A stretch of 64,000 bases of DNA from CAADGN01 sp035443945 (GTDB taxonomy: Bacteria > Planctomycetota > Phycisphaerae > Phycisphaerales > UBA1924), in contig DAOMNQ010000003.1 in the NCBI GenBank assembly GCA_035443945.1, positions 15,432 to 79,431 on the forward strand, given 5' to 3'. Position numbers and translations under genes: made by a program. Below, one piece after another: positions 45,753 to 54,740 of the stretch. The notes under the pieces are model-generated. The model was not told the origin of the DNA, made no database searches, and saw only the letters and a program-made list of their open reading frames with translations. Each line of letters begins with the position of its first letter. The stretch's first letter is position 1.

Positions 45753-46178
45753 TCACCCCGCCTGCCGGATCGACAGCCGCCAGTCCTTCGCCTCGGTGCT
45801 CAGGGCGCGACCGTCCAGGAACACCTGCTGCCGCGGCGTGATCGACTTGTACTTCCACCCCGACTGCGACAGCGGCCGCCCGCGCTCGTCGAAGAACTCG
45901 AACTGGTACTGCACCCGCGTGTACCCGTCCTGCATCGAGCGCACCGGCGCAACCACACGCATCGGCTCCGTCTCCGTCGCCGGCGTCACGTTCGGCTGCG
46001 AGAACCCGAGCAGGTCGTTCAGCGGCCTCGTCACCACGATCTGCGGGTAGTCCGACAGCGGGATCGGGTCCACTCGCCCGCGGTACGGCGGCGCGCTGCT
46101 CTGGCACGCCGCCGCGCCGAGCAGGCCTCCGACCGAGATTGTCGCCGCGAGCATGTTCATCAGTGTGCGAGATGCCAT
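45753..46178 (-). CDS. YcfL-like lipoprotein (DUF1425)
   Basis: A 141-residue lipoprotein. A signal sequence with a lipobox (LLGAAACQSS, Cys ~25) is followed by the YcfL core: VTRPLNDLLGFSQPNVT, LVRSMQDGYTRVQYQFEFFD-like strands and RPLSQSGWKYKSITPRQQVF. Family members sit near lpoB in enterobacteria, and here two LpoB-like genes lie 2.7 kb upstream on the same strand. Function unknown, probably outer membrane or periplasmic. Confidence 0.75.
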   Translation of the reverse strand: MASRTLMNMLAATISVGGLLGAAACQSSAPPYRGRVDPIPLSDYPQIVVTRPLNDLLGFSQPNVTPATETEPMRVVAPVRSMQDGYTRVQYQFEFFDERGRPLSQSGWKYKSITPRQQVFLDGRALSTEAKDWRLSIRQAG

Positions 46179-46226
46179 GGTTGTCTCCTTGCGTCTGTGC
46201 GTCGAGCCTGTCCCAAAGCCGAAAAC

Positions 46227-46305
46227 TCACCACAGAGACACAGAGGGCACAGAGAGAAATCGCTTGTTGTCCCGCCTCTGTGATCTCTGTGCCTCTGTGG
46301 TAACA
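46227..46305. repeat. Dispersed inverted repeat, copy 1
   Basis: Left arm CACCACAGAGACACAGAGGG and right arm CTCTGTGCCTCTGTGGT are near-complementary around a ~30-base centre. The copy is followed by the motif ATATGGGATAG, also seen after copy 2. It lies between the YcfL-like and COG3014-like genes. Confidence 0.85.
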
Positions 46306-46374
46306 ACCGTGTTTGGGAGATATGGGATAGGCCCTCGTCTGATACCGCGCCCCGAAGCGCGGGTTGATGCTTCG

Positions 46375-48039
46375 CTACTCCGCAGTCTCTGCTTCGGCGC
46401 GGATACGGGCCGCCAACTCGCGCACTTCGCGCGAGCGCGGCGTGTACGCCGGGTGCTCCTGCCCGAACAGCCGTGCGAACGCCGTCGTGCCGGCCTGGGG
46501 CGTGAAGACCGTCCTCCCGCCTTCGAACACGTGCCCACGCGCGCGCCGTCGCTCCGCGCCGGGGAGCGTCTCCAGCCCTTCGAGTCGGTAGAGTTCGAGG
46601 AGTCGTCCGAACGAGACGTCGCCCGGCAGCCCCGCACGCTGATACTCGACCAGCAGGTCCGGCGTCGGCGCGCGCACGCACCTACCACCGAGGATGTACG
46701 GCAGCGTCGGCGCGTCGAGCGCAACCGTCTCGTCGTTCGCGTAAAGGATGCGCCCCGACACCGCCCACGCCGGCGCGAATCCCGTTCCGTACGGGTCCGC
46801 CGCCAGCCGCGCATACCGAACCGTCAACTCGCCGCGCGCAGGCGCAGGCAGCCCCGCGAGCGTCAGCCGCGTCCCCGGCCTTCCCGCAACCTGCACCGTC
46901 ACCGGCCCGTCCGCGCCGCGGACCGGCACGAGGTACACAAGCCGCGGCAACAGTTCGTTGTGCCGAGTGTCCGCCTTCGAGCCGGCCCGAACCGCCAACC
47001 CCGCGAGCAGCATCCCGAGTCCCGCCAGTTGCGCCTCCGTGTCGTCCGACCCGATCGCGACCGCCGCCCCGGCCACCATCAGCCCCGACCCCAGTAGGCT
47101 CTTCACGCGCCGCACGTCCTCGAGATTGTTCCAGCGGTGGTCGCGCGCCATCTCGTTGAGGTCGCAGACCGCGGGCAGTTCCGTGTACGCGCTCCCACCA
47201 TGCGACACGACCAGCCCCCCCGCCGGCCCACGTTCGCGGGGCACGAACGCCGCCACCACCCCGTCCTGCCCCGTGGCGATCTTCTCCGGCCCAAGGCCCG
47301 CTTCCACGATCAGCAGTGTGTCGTAGTCGCCGTGCTCGAGCGTGGACGCGAGCGACGCAAGCCGGGGCGCGACTGCCGCGGCCTTGGCGAAGTGCTCCGT
47401 CGCCTCCTGCGGCCGGTCGAGCATCCGGTTCGCCACGCCCGCGAGCAGATACCCGAGCGCGAAGTCGGACTCAGCCGCCGTGTAGCCCGTCGAGAGGTAG
47501 TCCCCGCCGTCGCGGTCACGGCGTGCCGCGCGTTCCGTCAGTTCGATCGACGTGAGCGATTCACCGCCCGCGCCCCGCCCGAAGTCACGCAGCAGAAAGA
47601 GCGAGTCCTGCGCCGCCGCCCGCGCGTTTCCCCAGTCCGCCATCACCATGTCATGCACCGCGACGTAGGCGTACCCCATCGCCTGCTCGAACGGCTCGCC
47701 CTTCCAGATCCGCACGCCCTCGTGCACGACCACCGACGGCACCGTGCGGTCCGCGTTCAGCCCCTGCGTCCGCAGCAGGTCGTACACCTCGCCCAGGTGC
47801 GGCTCCGCGGCCTCCGGCAGCCCGTCCGCCAGCGCGACGATCCCCGCCTTCGTGCGCGCCAGCAGATACCCGGGATCCGAGCGGCTGGACGGCATCGTCG
47901 CCGCGATGCGCCCCCGCGCATCACCGTACCGCCCGCGCGAGACATCGCTCATCACCGTCGAGTCAGGCCGGTACGAAGCACAGCCGCACACGACCAGCGC
48001 CGCTGCAAGTGCCGCGAGTTGTCCCGTCCGATGGTTCAT
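46375..48039 (-). CDS. COG3014-like lipoprotein with helical repeats
   Basis: A 554-residue predicted lipoprotein. The signal ends in a lipobox (LVVCGCASY). The N-terminal half carries TPR-like helical repeats (YLLARTKAGIVALADGLPEA, GYLLAGVANRMLDRPQEATE, HFAKAAAVAP), and a later part has the beta-rich segments VVAAFVPRERGPAGGLVVSH and LVYLVPVRGADGPVTVQVAG. The overall plan resembles COG3014 proteins that accompany lpoB and ycfL in proteobacteria. Start chosen at ATG 48039, six codons after an alternative at 48057. The role is unknown; cell-envelope assembly is inferred from neighbours. Confidence 0.65.
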   Translation of the reverse strand: MNHRTGQLAALAAALVVCGCASYRPDSTVMSDVSRGRYGDARGRIAATMPSSRSDPGYLLARTKAGIVALADGLPEAAEPHLGEVYDLLRTQGLNADRTVPSVVVHEGVRIWKGEPFEQAMGYAYVAVHDMVMADWGNARAAAQDSLFLLRDFGRGAGGESLTSIELTERAARRDRDGGDYLSTGYTAAESDFALGYLLAGVANRMLDRPQEATEHFAKAAAVAPRLASLASTLEHGDYDTLLIVEAGLGPEKIATGQDGVVAAFVPRERGPAGGLVVSHGGSAYTELPAVCDLNEMARDHRWNNLEDVRRVKSLLGSGLMVAGAAVAIGSDDTEAQLAGLGMLLAGLAVRAGSKADTRHNELLPRLVYLVPVRGADGPVTVQVAGRPGTRLTLAGLPAPARGELTVRYARLAADPYGTGFAPAWAVSGRILYANDETVALDAPTLPYILGGRCVRAPTPDLLVEYQRAGLPGDVSFGRLLELYRLEGLETLPGAERRRARGHVFEGGRTVFTPQAGTTAFARLFGQEHPAYTPRSREVRELAARIRAEAETAE

Positions 48040-48130
48040 GGTGCGACGCTCAATCATGACTCGAACGCAAAGACCGCAAGAGGTCCGATGATCCGAACAG
48101 TCCCTGTGAGAGGCTATCCGGGAACCTATG

Positions 48131-48210
48131 TTTCACCACAGAGACACAGAGATCACAGAGACGGGAAAACAAGCTTCATTTCTCTGTGCCCTCTGTGCCT
48201 CTGTGGTGAA
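48131..48210. repeat. Dispersed inverted repeat, copy 2
   Basis: TTCACCACAGAGACACAGAG and CTCTGTGCCTCTGTGGTGAA form nearly perfect arms. The copy is followed by GGATATGGGATAGG, as copy 1 is. It lies between two lipoprotein genes of the same strand. Confidence 0.9.
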
Positions 48211-48261
48211 GTTGTGCTTTGTGGATATGGGATAGGTGCTGCACGCTCTGCCACTCCGCCT

Positions 48262-48852
48262 TTAGTCCACCAACAGCCCTTTCGCTTCTCTCGCAAACTC
48301 CACGTCCGCCTGCCACACCACCTCGCGCGAGTCGATCTCCTCGACTTCATACGAGATCAGGTACACGTCCTTGCGTACGTCCGCCGGCCCCGTGCCGCGC
48401 GTCGGCCCGCCCCGAACCACCGATCGGATCGTTGCCCGCAGCACGTGGGTCGGGTTGTGCTCAGGCAGCAGGTCTGGGTATTCGATCCCCGTCTCCCGCA
48501 GCAGCGCGGCCTTCTCGGGCGGCAACTGGAACACCACGACCCGCTCGCGCGCCGCCTGCTGCACGCCCCGATCCGCGATCAGCCCCGACACCATCGCCCA
48601 CTGCTCCGCGATCGGCACGCGGTCGCTCGACAGGTTTTCCAGCCGACGGATCACGATCCGCATCGGCGGCGAGTCCGGCGCACGCCCCTCCAGAAACGTC
48701 GCCGTGGCGAACCGCTCGCGCATCTCCGCCCCGGCGAGCGCGAGGTCTCCATGCCGCAGGCGCGTCGTCTGCCTGGACGAACCCGACGCCGCGCACGCGC
48801 TCATCACGCACGCGGCCGCAAGGCACAACAGGCTCAGCAGGCGGGCGGGCAT
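48262..48852 (-). CDS. LpoB/CsgG-like lipoprotein (second paralogue)
   Basis: A 196-residue lipoprotein. Signal and lipobox are LLSLLCLAAACVMSACAAS. The body has the fold hints of the LpoB group: RIVIRRLENLSSDRVPIAEQ, VVFQLPPEKAALLRE, VLRATIRSVVRGG and VYLISYEVEEIDSREVVWQA, with a strand ending like the DIVF.ES segment of its neighbour. It shares its order with the LpoB-like gene 19 bases upstream. ATG 48852 fits the signal peptide; ATG 48888 in frame would overlap the upstream gene. Confidence 0.65.
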   Translation of the reverse strand: MPARLLSLLCLAAACVMSACAASGSSRQTTRLRHGDLALAGAEMRERFATATFLEGRAPDSPPMRIVIRRLENLSSDRVPIAEQWAMVSGLIADRGVQQAARERVVVFQLPPEKAALLRETGIEYPDLLPEHNPTHVLRATIRSVVRGGPTRGTGPADVRKDVYLISYEVEEIDSREVVWQADVEFAREAKGLLVD

Positions 48853-48871
48853 CGGGCGCCTCGTCGCGCAC

Positions 48872-49513
48872 TCAGCGCTGCTGGGCAAGGTCGAACGACT
48901 CGTTGAACACGATGTCGCGCGACTGGAGGTTGACCAAGTTGAACTCGAAGTAGTACCGGCTCACCTGCCCGCCGCCGCGCGTGGACTCGTAGAACGACCC
49001 ACGCAGCACGTACGTCAGCCGCTCGTCGTAGCGGTCGGTCATGCCCCCCGCCCCGCCGCCGGCCTGCACGCGCTCCTTCTCGCGGTCCATCGTGCGCGCG
49101 CCCTCGACGAAACGCGCCTTTGCCGTCACCGTATCGCTCGTGAGCAATCGCCCGCGCAGCCGCCGCTGGATCAACTCGTAATCCTGTCGCGGCGTGTTGG
49201 TCATGTTCTCGATGTCGCCCAGTTCGATGACGACCTTGTCCGCCGAGTCGCGGATCTCGGGGATCGCCGCGATCCGTGCCGCGAGGGCGTCGGCGACCTG
49301 GTCGGAGAACTCCCAGAGCGACGCCGCGTTCGCCGCGCTCGACGAGCGATCGGCCGGGGTCGTCGCGTAGGGATTGATCCGCCCGCCCGAGTCGCCGGTC
49401 TCTCGGCGCGGCGGGTTGGACTCGCAGGCACCCATGCTGACCGCGAGCACGGCCGCGCCTGCAAAGGCGGCCACTCCCCGCGCGAGACGCCGGTCGCATC
49501 CGTTGTGGCTCAT
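48872..49513 (-). CDS. LpoB-like penicillin-binding protein activator
   Basis: A 213-residue lipoprotein with signal peptide and lipobox (AVLAVSMGACESN). The conserved LpoB region is VVIELGDIENMTNTPRQDYE and LIQRRLRGRLLTSDTVTAKA, followed by LTYVLRGSFYEST and YYFEFNLVNLQSRDIVFNES. Proteobacterial LpoB spans the periplasm and stimulates PBP1b. In this lineage no canonical PBP1b partner is visible in the window, so the role is inferred from the family. ATG 49513 has GAAGGAG seven bases upstream. It is the first gene of the lipoprotein cluster. Confidence 0.75.
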   Translation of the reverse strand: MSHNGCDRRLARGVAAFAGAAVLAVSMGACESNPPRRETGDSGGRINPYATTPADRSSSAANAASLWEFSDQVADALAARIAAIPEIRDSADKVVIELGDIENMTNTPRQDYELIQRRLRGRLLTSDTVTAKARFVEGARTMDREKERVQAGGGAGGMTDRYDERLTYVLRGSFYESTRGGGQVSRYYFEFNLVNLQSRDIVFNESFDLAQQR

Positions 49514-49649
49514 CGTGTCGGCTCCTTCATGGCAGGCCGGCCCGCTCGAAACCGAGGGGCTGCCCCTGGCGCATGTTTGTACCGACAAACCTCTGCCGGG
49601 TGTCGCGGCCGGGGCACGGACTGGATGAGGGGTGGGGGCCGAAGCCCCG

Positions 49650-49862
49650 TTACGCAAGGACGGCGTCGGGGTCCTCATTCAGGGACTGGGCCAGTTCGAT
49701 GGCCTCCTCGCGGCTGTCGCAACGCCTGAGCGTCGCCCAGCCGTTCGCGCTCATCCGGCGCCAGACGTACCAGTCTCCCCGCTGGTCCACGTCCGCCCGG
49801 AACTGCGCGACGTCCCCGTCGGTCAGCCGGAAGATGCCCGATCCGCTCTGGGTCTTATCCAT
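49650..49862 (-). CDS. Small hypothetical protein
   Basis: A 70-residue soluble acidic protein (IFRLTDGDVAQFRADVDQRG, DWYVWRRMSANGWATLRRC, EEAIELAQSLNEDPD) with no signal. I do not recognise it. ATG 49862 is preceded by GGGAGG; GTG 49868 is the alternative. It lies alone before the lipoprotein cluster. Confidence 0.55.
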   Translation of the reverse strand: MDKTQSGSGIFRLTDGDVAQFRADVDQRGDWYVWRRMSANGWATLRRCDSREEAIELAQSLNEDPDAVLA

Positions 49863-49987
49863 GACCACCTCCCTGCGCTGGCGCGGCCGCTCCCACGCTC
49901 CCCACGAGCCACGGCCGACCCCCCATAATCGTCGAAGCGCGGTCCCCTTGTCAACCGCTTGCGCCCGTTTGTTCGCAATATACTCGC

Positions 49988-50007
49988 ATATTAGCCGACG
50001 CTAATAT
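49988..50007. promoter_or_regulatory. AT-rich palindrome, possible operator
   Basis: ATATTAGC-CGAC-GCTAATAT is a perfect inverted repeat with 8-base arms, in an AT-rich stretch that contrasts with the surrounding GC-rich DNA. It sits 180 bases before the M14 gene pair and 126 bases from the divergent small gene. The rest of 49863-50186 holds no gene and no clear -35/-10 pair. Confidence 0.5.
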
Positions 50008-50186
50008 CCAATATCAGGGGTTTGAGAGGGCCGATTCGGCCAGTTCTGGCCAGTACTGCGACGGCCCATCACCGCTTTCCACCATCTATCCCAAGTTCAG
50101 GCACAGAACTGCCGCGGCGCGTTCTTCCACGCCTGCTATCTTCTTCGCCTCTGGTCCCTGCTCACGACACCGCCCAGGGAGGCGAT

Positions 50187-52193
50187 ATGCGAATGTCCGT
50201 GCTCGTTGCGTCTGTAGTCGCGTTCAGTCTCGCCGTCGGTGCCTCGGCGCAGGACTCCACTGAGCGGCTGGTCGAGGTCTCGTCCATCGGCAAGAGCCGC
50301 TCCGGCCGCACGCTCCAACTGCTGCGCCTCGGGCACCCCGAGCCGGACGCGCTCGGCCGCACGCCCGACCAGCGGCCCGCGTTGCTCATCGTCGCCGGCC
50401 TCGACGGTCGCCACGAGATCGGCCCGCGCGTCGCCCGCTCGCTCGTCGATCGCCTGGTCACGAAGCACGCGGACCTGCTGCGCGAACGCACCGTCTACAT
50501 CATCCCCGACCTCAATCCCGACAACGCCGCCTTCTTCGCGCGCGCGGGCACCCCGAAGTCCGACTTCGGCCGCACCATCGTCGAGTACGACGCCGACCGG
50601 GACGGGCGTGTGAACGAGGACCCCGCCGACGACCTCAACGCCGACGGCCTCATCACCATGATGCGCATCAAGCACCCCGCCCCCGCGACCGGGCTGACCG
50701 CCGACCTTGTCCCCGACCCCGACGATCCGCGCATCATGCGCAAGCCAGACCCAGCCAAGGGCGAGGCCCCCACGCACGCCCTCCTCATCGAGGGCATCGA
50801 CGCCGACGGCGACGGCCGCTTCAACGAGGACGGACCCCACGGCAGCGCGGGGGGCGGCGTCGACCTCAACATGAACTTCCCCGCCCTCTGGCCCGAGCAC
50901 ACCGACGGCGCGGGGCCGTACTCACTCTCCGAGCCGGAGAGCCTCGCCCTCGTCCGCTGGATGCTCGCGCGCGACAACATCGTCTGCGTGCTCGTCTTCG
51001 GCCCGCACGACAACCTCCTCAACATCCCCGAGGCCGGCCGCAACGCTCCCGACGGGCGCGAGCCGCTCGGCATCGAGTCCGACGACAAGCCCTACTACGA
51101 GGAGATCGCCCGCGTCTTCAAGGACGCGACCGCCATGACCGGCGCGCCCAAGGGGCCGGACACCGCCGGCTCGTTCCACCAGTGGGCCTACGCGCACTTC
51201 GGCGTCTACGCCTTCTCGACGCCCGTCTGGGTGCGCCCGGACCTCGTGAAGCCGAAGGAGGCCGACAAGCCCGCCGACGCGAACGATGACGCGGAGAAGC
51301 CCGCCGCCGCAGACGACGCTCCCGCCGAAAGCCCCGCGGACGCCATCCGCCGCGAGTTCCAGGCGGCGGGCGCGCCGCAGTTCGTCATCGACTTCATGGT
51401 CGCCACGCCGGCGGAGCGAGCGGAGATCATGGCTTCGGCGCAGGACCGCCCGCCCGAGGAGCAGCGCGAGCGCATGATGGCCATCATGGCCCTGCCCGAG
51501 GAGTTGCGTGCCAAGGTCATGGCCGTCGCGCAGGGGCAGGAGGCGCAGCCCTCCGCACCAGCGCGCACCGGCGGACGCCCGCAGGGCGGACGCGCAGCGC
51601 AGGGCGCGCCGGGCGCGCAGGCCGCGGCCTCCCGCCCCCGCGACTCCGACGACGCCAAGTGGCTCAAGTACTCCGACGAGCAGCGCAACCGCGAGGGCTT
51701 CATCGACTGGCAGCCCTTCGACCACCCCCAACTCGGCCCCGTCGAGATCGGCGGCTTCGTCCCCGGCTTCCGCGCCAACCCGCCCGAGAGCGAGTGGACG
51801 CACCTCGCCGACGAGCAGACCGCCTTCGCCGCCGCGCTCCTCGGCAAACTCCCCGACCTGACCATCGACATCCACGCCGTCGAGCGGCTCTCGACCGGCC
51901 TCTGGCGCATCACCGTCCGCGGCACGAACGCCGGTTACTTCCCCACCGCCTCCGCCATCGCCCGCAAGGCCCGCCGCCTGCCCCCCGTCGTGCTTGACCT
52001 GCGCGTCGAGCAGGACGCTGTCGTCGCGGGGCAGCGCATCGCCCGCTGGGAGAGCATCGACGGCTCGGGCGGCACGGCCTACGCCGAGTGGACCGTCGCC
52101 GCGCCCGACGGCTCGACCATCACGCTCGACGTCCGCTCCGCCGCCCTCGGCAACCGCACGCTCACGATCAGCCTCACGGAGGACCAGCGGTGA
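50187..52193 (+). CDS. M14-like secreted carboxypeptidase paralogue, metal site altered
   Basis: A 668-residue exported protein (signal MRMSVLVASVVAFSLAVGAS, then AQ) of the zinc carboxypeptidase fold. VEVSSIGKSRSGRTLQLLRL matches the start of the family. The HxxE zinc motif is not intact: LIVAGLDGRHEIG has Glu at 77 but Gly at 74, where His is expected, with a His at 76. Calcium-type loops (DADRDGRVNEDP, DADGDGRFNEDG) are inserted, as in its neighbour, and a GPHDN region may hold the second His. A low-complexity stretch (~430-480) precedes a C-terminal beta-domain. ATG 50187 follows AGGGAGG. It is coupled to the next gene by a GTGA overlap. Confidence 0.8.
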   Translation: MRMSVLVASVVAFSLAVGASAQDSTERLVEVSSIGKSRSGRTLQLLRLGHPEPDALGRTPDQRPALLIVAGLDGRHEIGPRVARSLVDRLVTKHADLLRERTVYIIPDLNPDNAAFFARAGTPKSDFGRTIVEYDADRDGRVNEDPADDLNADGLITMMRIKHPAPATGLTADLVPDPDDPRIMRKPDPAKGEAPTHALLIEGIDADGDGRFNEDGPHGSAGGGVDLNMNFPALWPEHTDGAGPYSLSEPESLALVRWMLARDNIVCVLVFGPHDNLLNIPEAGRNAPDGREPLGIESDDKPYYEEIARVFKDATAMTGAPKGPDTAGSFHQWAYAHFGVYAFSTPVWVRPDLVKPKEADKPADANDDAEKPAAADDAPAESPADAIRREFQAAGAPQFVIDFMVATPAERAEIMASAQDRPPEEQRERMMAIMALPEELRAKVMAVAQGQEAQPSAPARTGGRPQGGRAAQGAPGAQAAASRPRDSDDAKWLKYSDEQRNREGFIDWQPFDHPQLGPVEIGGFVPGFRANPPESEWTHLADEQTAFAAALLGKLPDLTIDIHAVERLSTGLWRITVRGTNAGYFPTASAIARKARRLPPVVLDLRVEQDAVVAGQRIARWESIDGSGGTAYAEWTVAAPDGSTITLDVRSAALGNRTLTISLTEDQR

Positions 52194-53923
52194 AGATCGC
52201 CACAGCCATCCTTGCCTGCACGCTGGCGGCTTTGTCCGCCGCTCCCGCCGCCGCCCAGCCCCACATCGACGGCCGCGTCGAGATCGCCTTCAACCGCTAC
52301 TACACCTACGCCGAACTCGAAGCCCACCTGAAGAGCATCGCCGCCGCCTACCCCGACCTCGTCGAACTGCGCGCGATCGGCCGATCCGGCCAGGGACGCG
52401 CTCTCTGGGTCGCCATCGTCAACTCGCCGAAGACCGGCCCGCACACCTCCAAGCCCGCCATGTGGATCGACGGCAACGTCCACGGCAACGAGGTCCAGTC
52501 CGCAGAGGCCGTCCTCTACTCGCTCTGGTACCTCACCAAGGCCTACGGCAAGGTCCCAAGCCTCACCGACCTCCTCGACCGCTGCTCCTTCTACTTCATG
52601 GTCAGCGTCAACCCCGACGGCCGCGAGTACTGGTTCGACGAAGCCAACACGCCCCACTCCAGCCGATCCAACCAGCGGCCCGTGGACGACGACCGCGACG
52701 GCCTCTTCGACGAAGACCCGCCTGACGATCTCGACGGCGACGGCTCCATCACCCAGATGTGGATCCGCGACCCCGACGGCCGATGGGAGCGCGACCGCCA
52801 CGACCCCCGCGTCTTCCGGCGCGTCCGCGACGACCAGCGCGGCGAGTGGACCCTCCTCGGCTCCGAGGGCATCGACAACGACGGCGACGGGCGCATCAAC
52901 GAGGACGGCCCCGGCGGCGACGACATGAACCGCAACTGGCCCAGCGGCTGGAAGCCCGACTACGCCCAGGGCGGCGCGGGCGAGTTCCCCTTCAGCAACC
53001 CCGAGACCCACGCCATCGGGCAGTTCATCATGGCCCACCCCAACATCGCCGCCGGCCAGAGTTACCACAACGCCGGGGGCATGATCCTCCGCGGCCCGGG
53101 CGCGCAGTTCCGCGAGAACCTCTACCCCCGCTCCGACGCCCGCGTCTACGACGAGATCGCACGCATCGGCGAGGACGTGCTCCCCTACTACCGCTCCATG
53201 ATCATCTGGCGCGATCTCTACACCGTCCACGGCGGCTTCGTCAACTGGCTCGCCGAGGGCCTCGGCATCATTTCATTCACCAACGAACTCTGGACCAACG
53301 CCCGCTACTTCCAGCGCGACGTCGCCAACCCCGACGACGAGCGCATGTGGCTCTTCCGCGACCGCCTCCAGTTCGGCCTCGCCTTCAAGGACTACACCGA
53401 GTTCGACCACCCGCAGTACGGCACGGTGCTGGTCGGCGGCCTGAACAAGTGGGCCAGCCGCAGCACGCCGACCTTCATGCTCGAGGAGGAGTGCCACCGC
53501 AACTTCGCCTTCACCATGTTCCACGCCGACCACATGCCGCTGCTCTCGTTCGAGCGCGTCGAGACCGCCCGCGCCGGCGATGGCCTCTGGACCGTCACCG
53601 TCCAGGTCCGCAACGACCGCCTCATCCCCACGCGCACCGCCGTCCAGGCCCAGCGCCGCATCGGCGTCAACGACCTGCTCACCTGCGAGCCGCTCGGCGG
53701 CGGGCGCGTCGCGGCCTCGGGCTCGATGAACACCTGGCGCGACACCCGCATCGACCCCGTCCCCTTCGAGCCGGGCCGCGTGCAACTCCCCTCGGGCGTC
53801 CCCGGCCGCGGCGGCGTGATCCACCGCTTCTACGTCGAGGGCAAGCCGGGCGAGACGGTGCGCCTGCGCTACACCGGCGAGCGCACGAAGGACATCGAGA
53901 CCACCGTCACGCTCGGCGACTGA
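52190..53923 (+). CDS. M14 family zinc carboxypeptidase, secreted
   Basis: A 577-residue exported metallopeptidase. The signal peptide ends at PAAAQ (~23). YYTYAELEAHLKSIAAAYPD and AIGRSGQGRALWV are typical of the family start; the zinc motif is intact in DGNVHGNEVQS (His 98, Glu 101), the second His is in GQSYHNAGG, the substrate Arg in NPDGREYWF, and the catalytic Glu in SFTNELWT. Inserted DxDxDG-type loops (DDDRDGLFDEDPPDDLDGDG and DNDGDGRINEDG) resemble thrombospondin type-3 calcium repeats and are unusual for M14. A C-terminal beta-domain follows. GTG 52190 overlaps the upstream stop. Substrate specificity is not predictable. Confidence 0.85.
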   Translation: MKIATAILACTLAALSAAPAAAQPHIDGRVEIAFNRYYTYAELEAHLKSIAAAYPDLVELRAIGRSGQGRALWVAIVNSPKTGPHTSKPAMWIDGNVHGNEVQSAEAVLYSLWYLTKAYGKVPSLTDLLDRCSFYFMVSVNPDGREYWFDEANTPHSSRSNQRPVDDDRDGLFDEDPPDDLDGDGSITQMWIRDPDGRWERDRHDPRVFRRVRDDQRGEWTLLGSEGIDNDGDGRINEDGPGGDDMNRNWPSGWKPDYAQGGAGEFPFSNPETHAIGQFIMAHPNIAAGQSYHNAGGMILRGPGAQFRENLYPRSDARVYDEIARIGEDVLPYYRSMIIWRDLYTVHGGFVNWLAEGLGIISFTNELWTNARYFQRDVANPDDERMWLFRDRLQFGLAFKDYTEFDHPQYGTVLVGGLNKWASRSTPTFMLEEECHRNFAFTMFHADHMPLLSFERVETARAGDGLWTVTVQVRNDRLIPTRTAVQAQRRIGVNDLLTCEPLGGGRVAASGSMNTWRDTRIDPVPFEPGRVQLPSGVPGRGGVIHRFYVEGKPGETVRLRYTGERTKDIETTVTLGD

Positions 53924-54112
53924 GCGGATCTCACGCGGGGGCGCTCGCAACGCCCAGGCGGGCATCCCCGGCGCTTTCCCTTCGCGGCCTTCGGGCCCTT
54001 CGCGTTCCACCCGCACGGCGATCGCCGAGACGGAACCCTCGGTTTGCTTCGCCGCGCGACGGTGGAGCATCAGGAGTCCGGTGGAAGCTGCCCGTATCTT
54101 TCGGAGAACCAA

Positions 54113-54191
54113 TCTCACCACAGAGGCGCAGAGGGCACAGAGGAGGGAATCCAGGCTTTTCTCTCTGTGCCCTCTGCGCCTCTGTGGTGAA
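54113..54191. repeat. Dispersed inverted repeat, copy 3
   Basis: CTCACCACAGAGGCGCAGAG and CTCTGCGCCTCTGTGGTGAA form the arms, with a compensating change (GCGC in both arms) relative to copies 1 and 2. The copy is followed by GGGGATAGA. It lies in the gene-poor region after the M14 pair. Confidence 0.88.
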
Positions 54192-54219
54192 TCAGGAGTC
54201 TGGGGATAGAACGGGTTCC

Positions 54220-54366
54220 ACGCTCGTTGTCGGGGCACCGACGCTCGTTGTCGGGGCATCGACAATCGCTGTCGGGGCACCGACGCTCGCTGCCGGGGCA
54301 CCGACGCTCGCTGCCGGGGCACCGACAAGCGTTGTCGGGGCATCGACAATCACCGTCGGCGGGGCC
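54220..54366. repeat. 21-base tandem repeat, about 7 units
   Basis: Units of the form ACGCTCGTTGTCGGGGCACC plus G recur seven times with single-base variants, the last one degenerate. The period is a multiple of three, but neither strand gives a convincing protein. Confidence 0.8.
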
Positions 54367-54571
54367 AGTGGAAGGTCCGCACGCGGTTCCCGCACGCGCC
54401 AGAGCCGTTCGCGCAGCATCCGCGTGCCATTGCCGCCCGCCCTCCCCCTTTGGCCCCTTGCCGGTTGGATTGAAAGGCCGAACGCGAAGCACTCGAAGCG
54501 GAACGCGGAGGCCGCGGAGAGGAACGCGGAGGTCACGGAGGGGGGATCAGGTCCGGAACCCCCGATGATCT

Positions 54572-54627
54572 CTTCGCCACTTCGCCACTTCGCCACTTCG
54601 CCACTTTGGCCCTTTGGCCCTTTGGCC
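54572..54627. repeat. 8-base tandem repeats (4 x CTTCGCCA, then 3 x CTTTGGCC)
   Basis: Two adjacent perfect octamer arrays that differ in three positions. Between the M14 pair and the CRISPR array, 53924-55169 has no well supported gene other than the small frame at 54741-54914; it is mostly repeats and low-complexity sequence. Confidence 0.8.
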
Positions 54628-54740
54628 CCCCCCGGCTGCCACGCGAGACGAATGAATCGCGCGTGCTGCGGGTTGCGGGTTGCTCGCGGGCCGGGATCGA
54701 TTACACTGTTCTGTGGGGAGTTCAGGCTCCGCCAGTTCGA

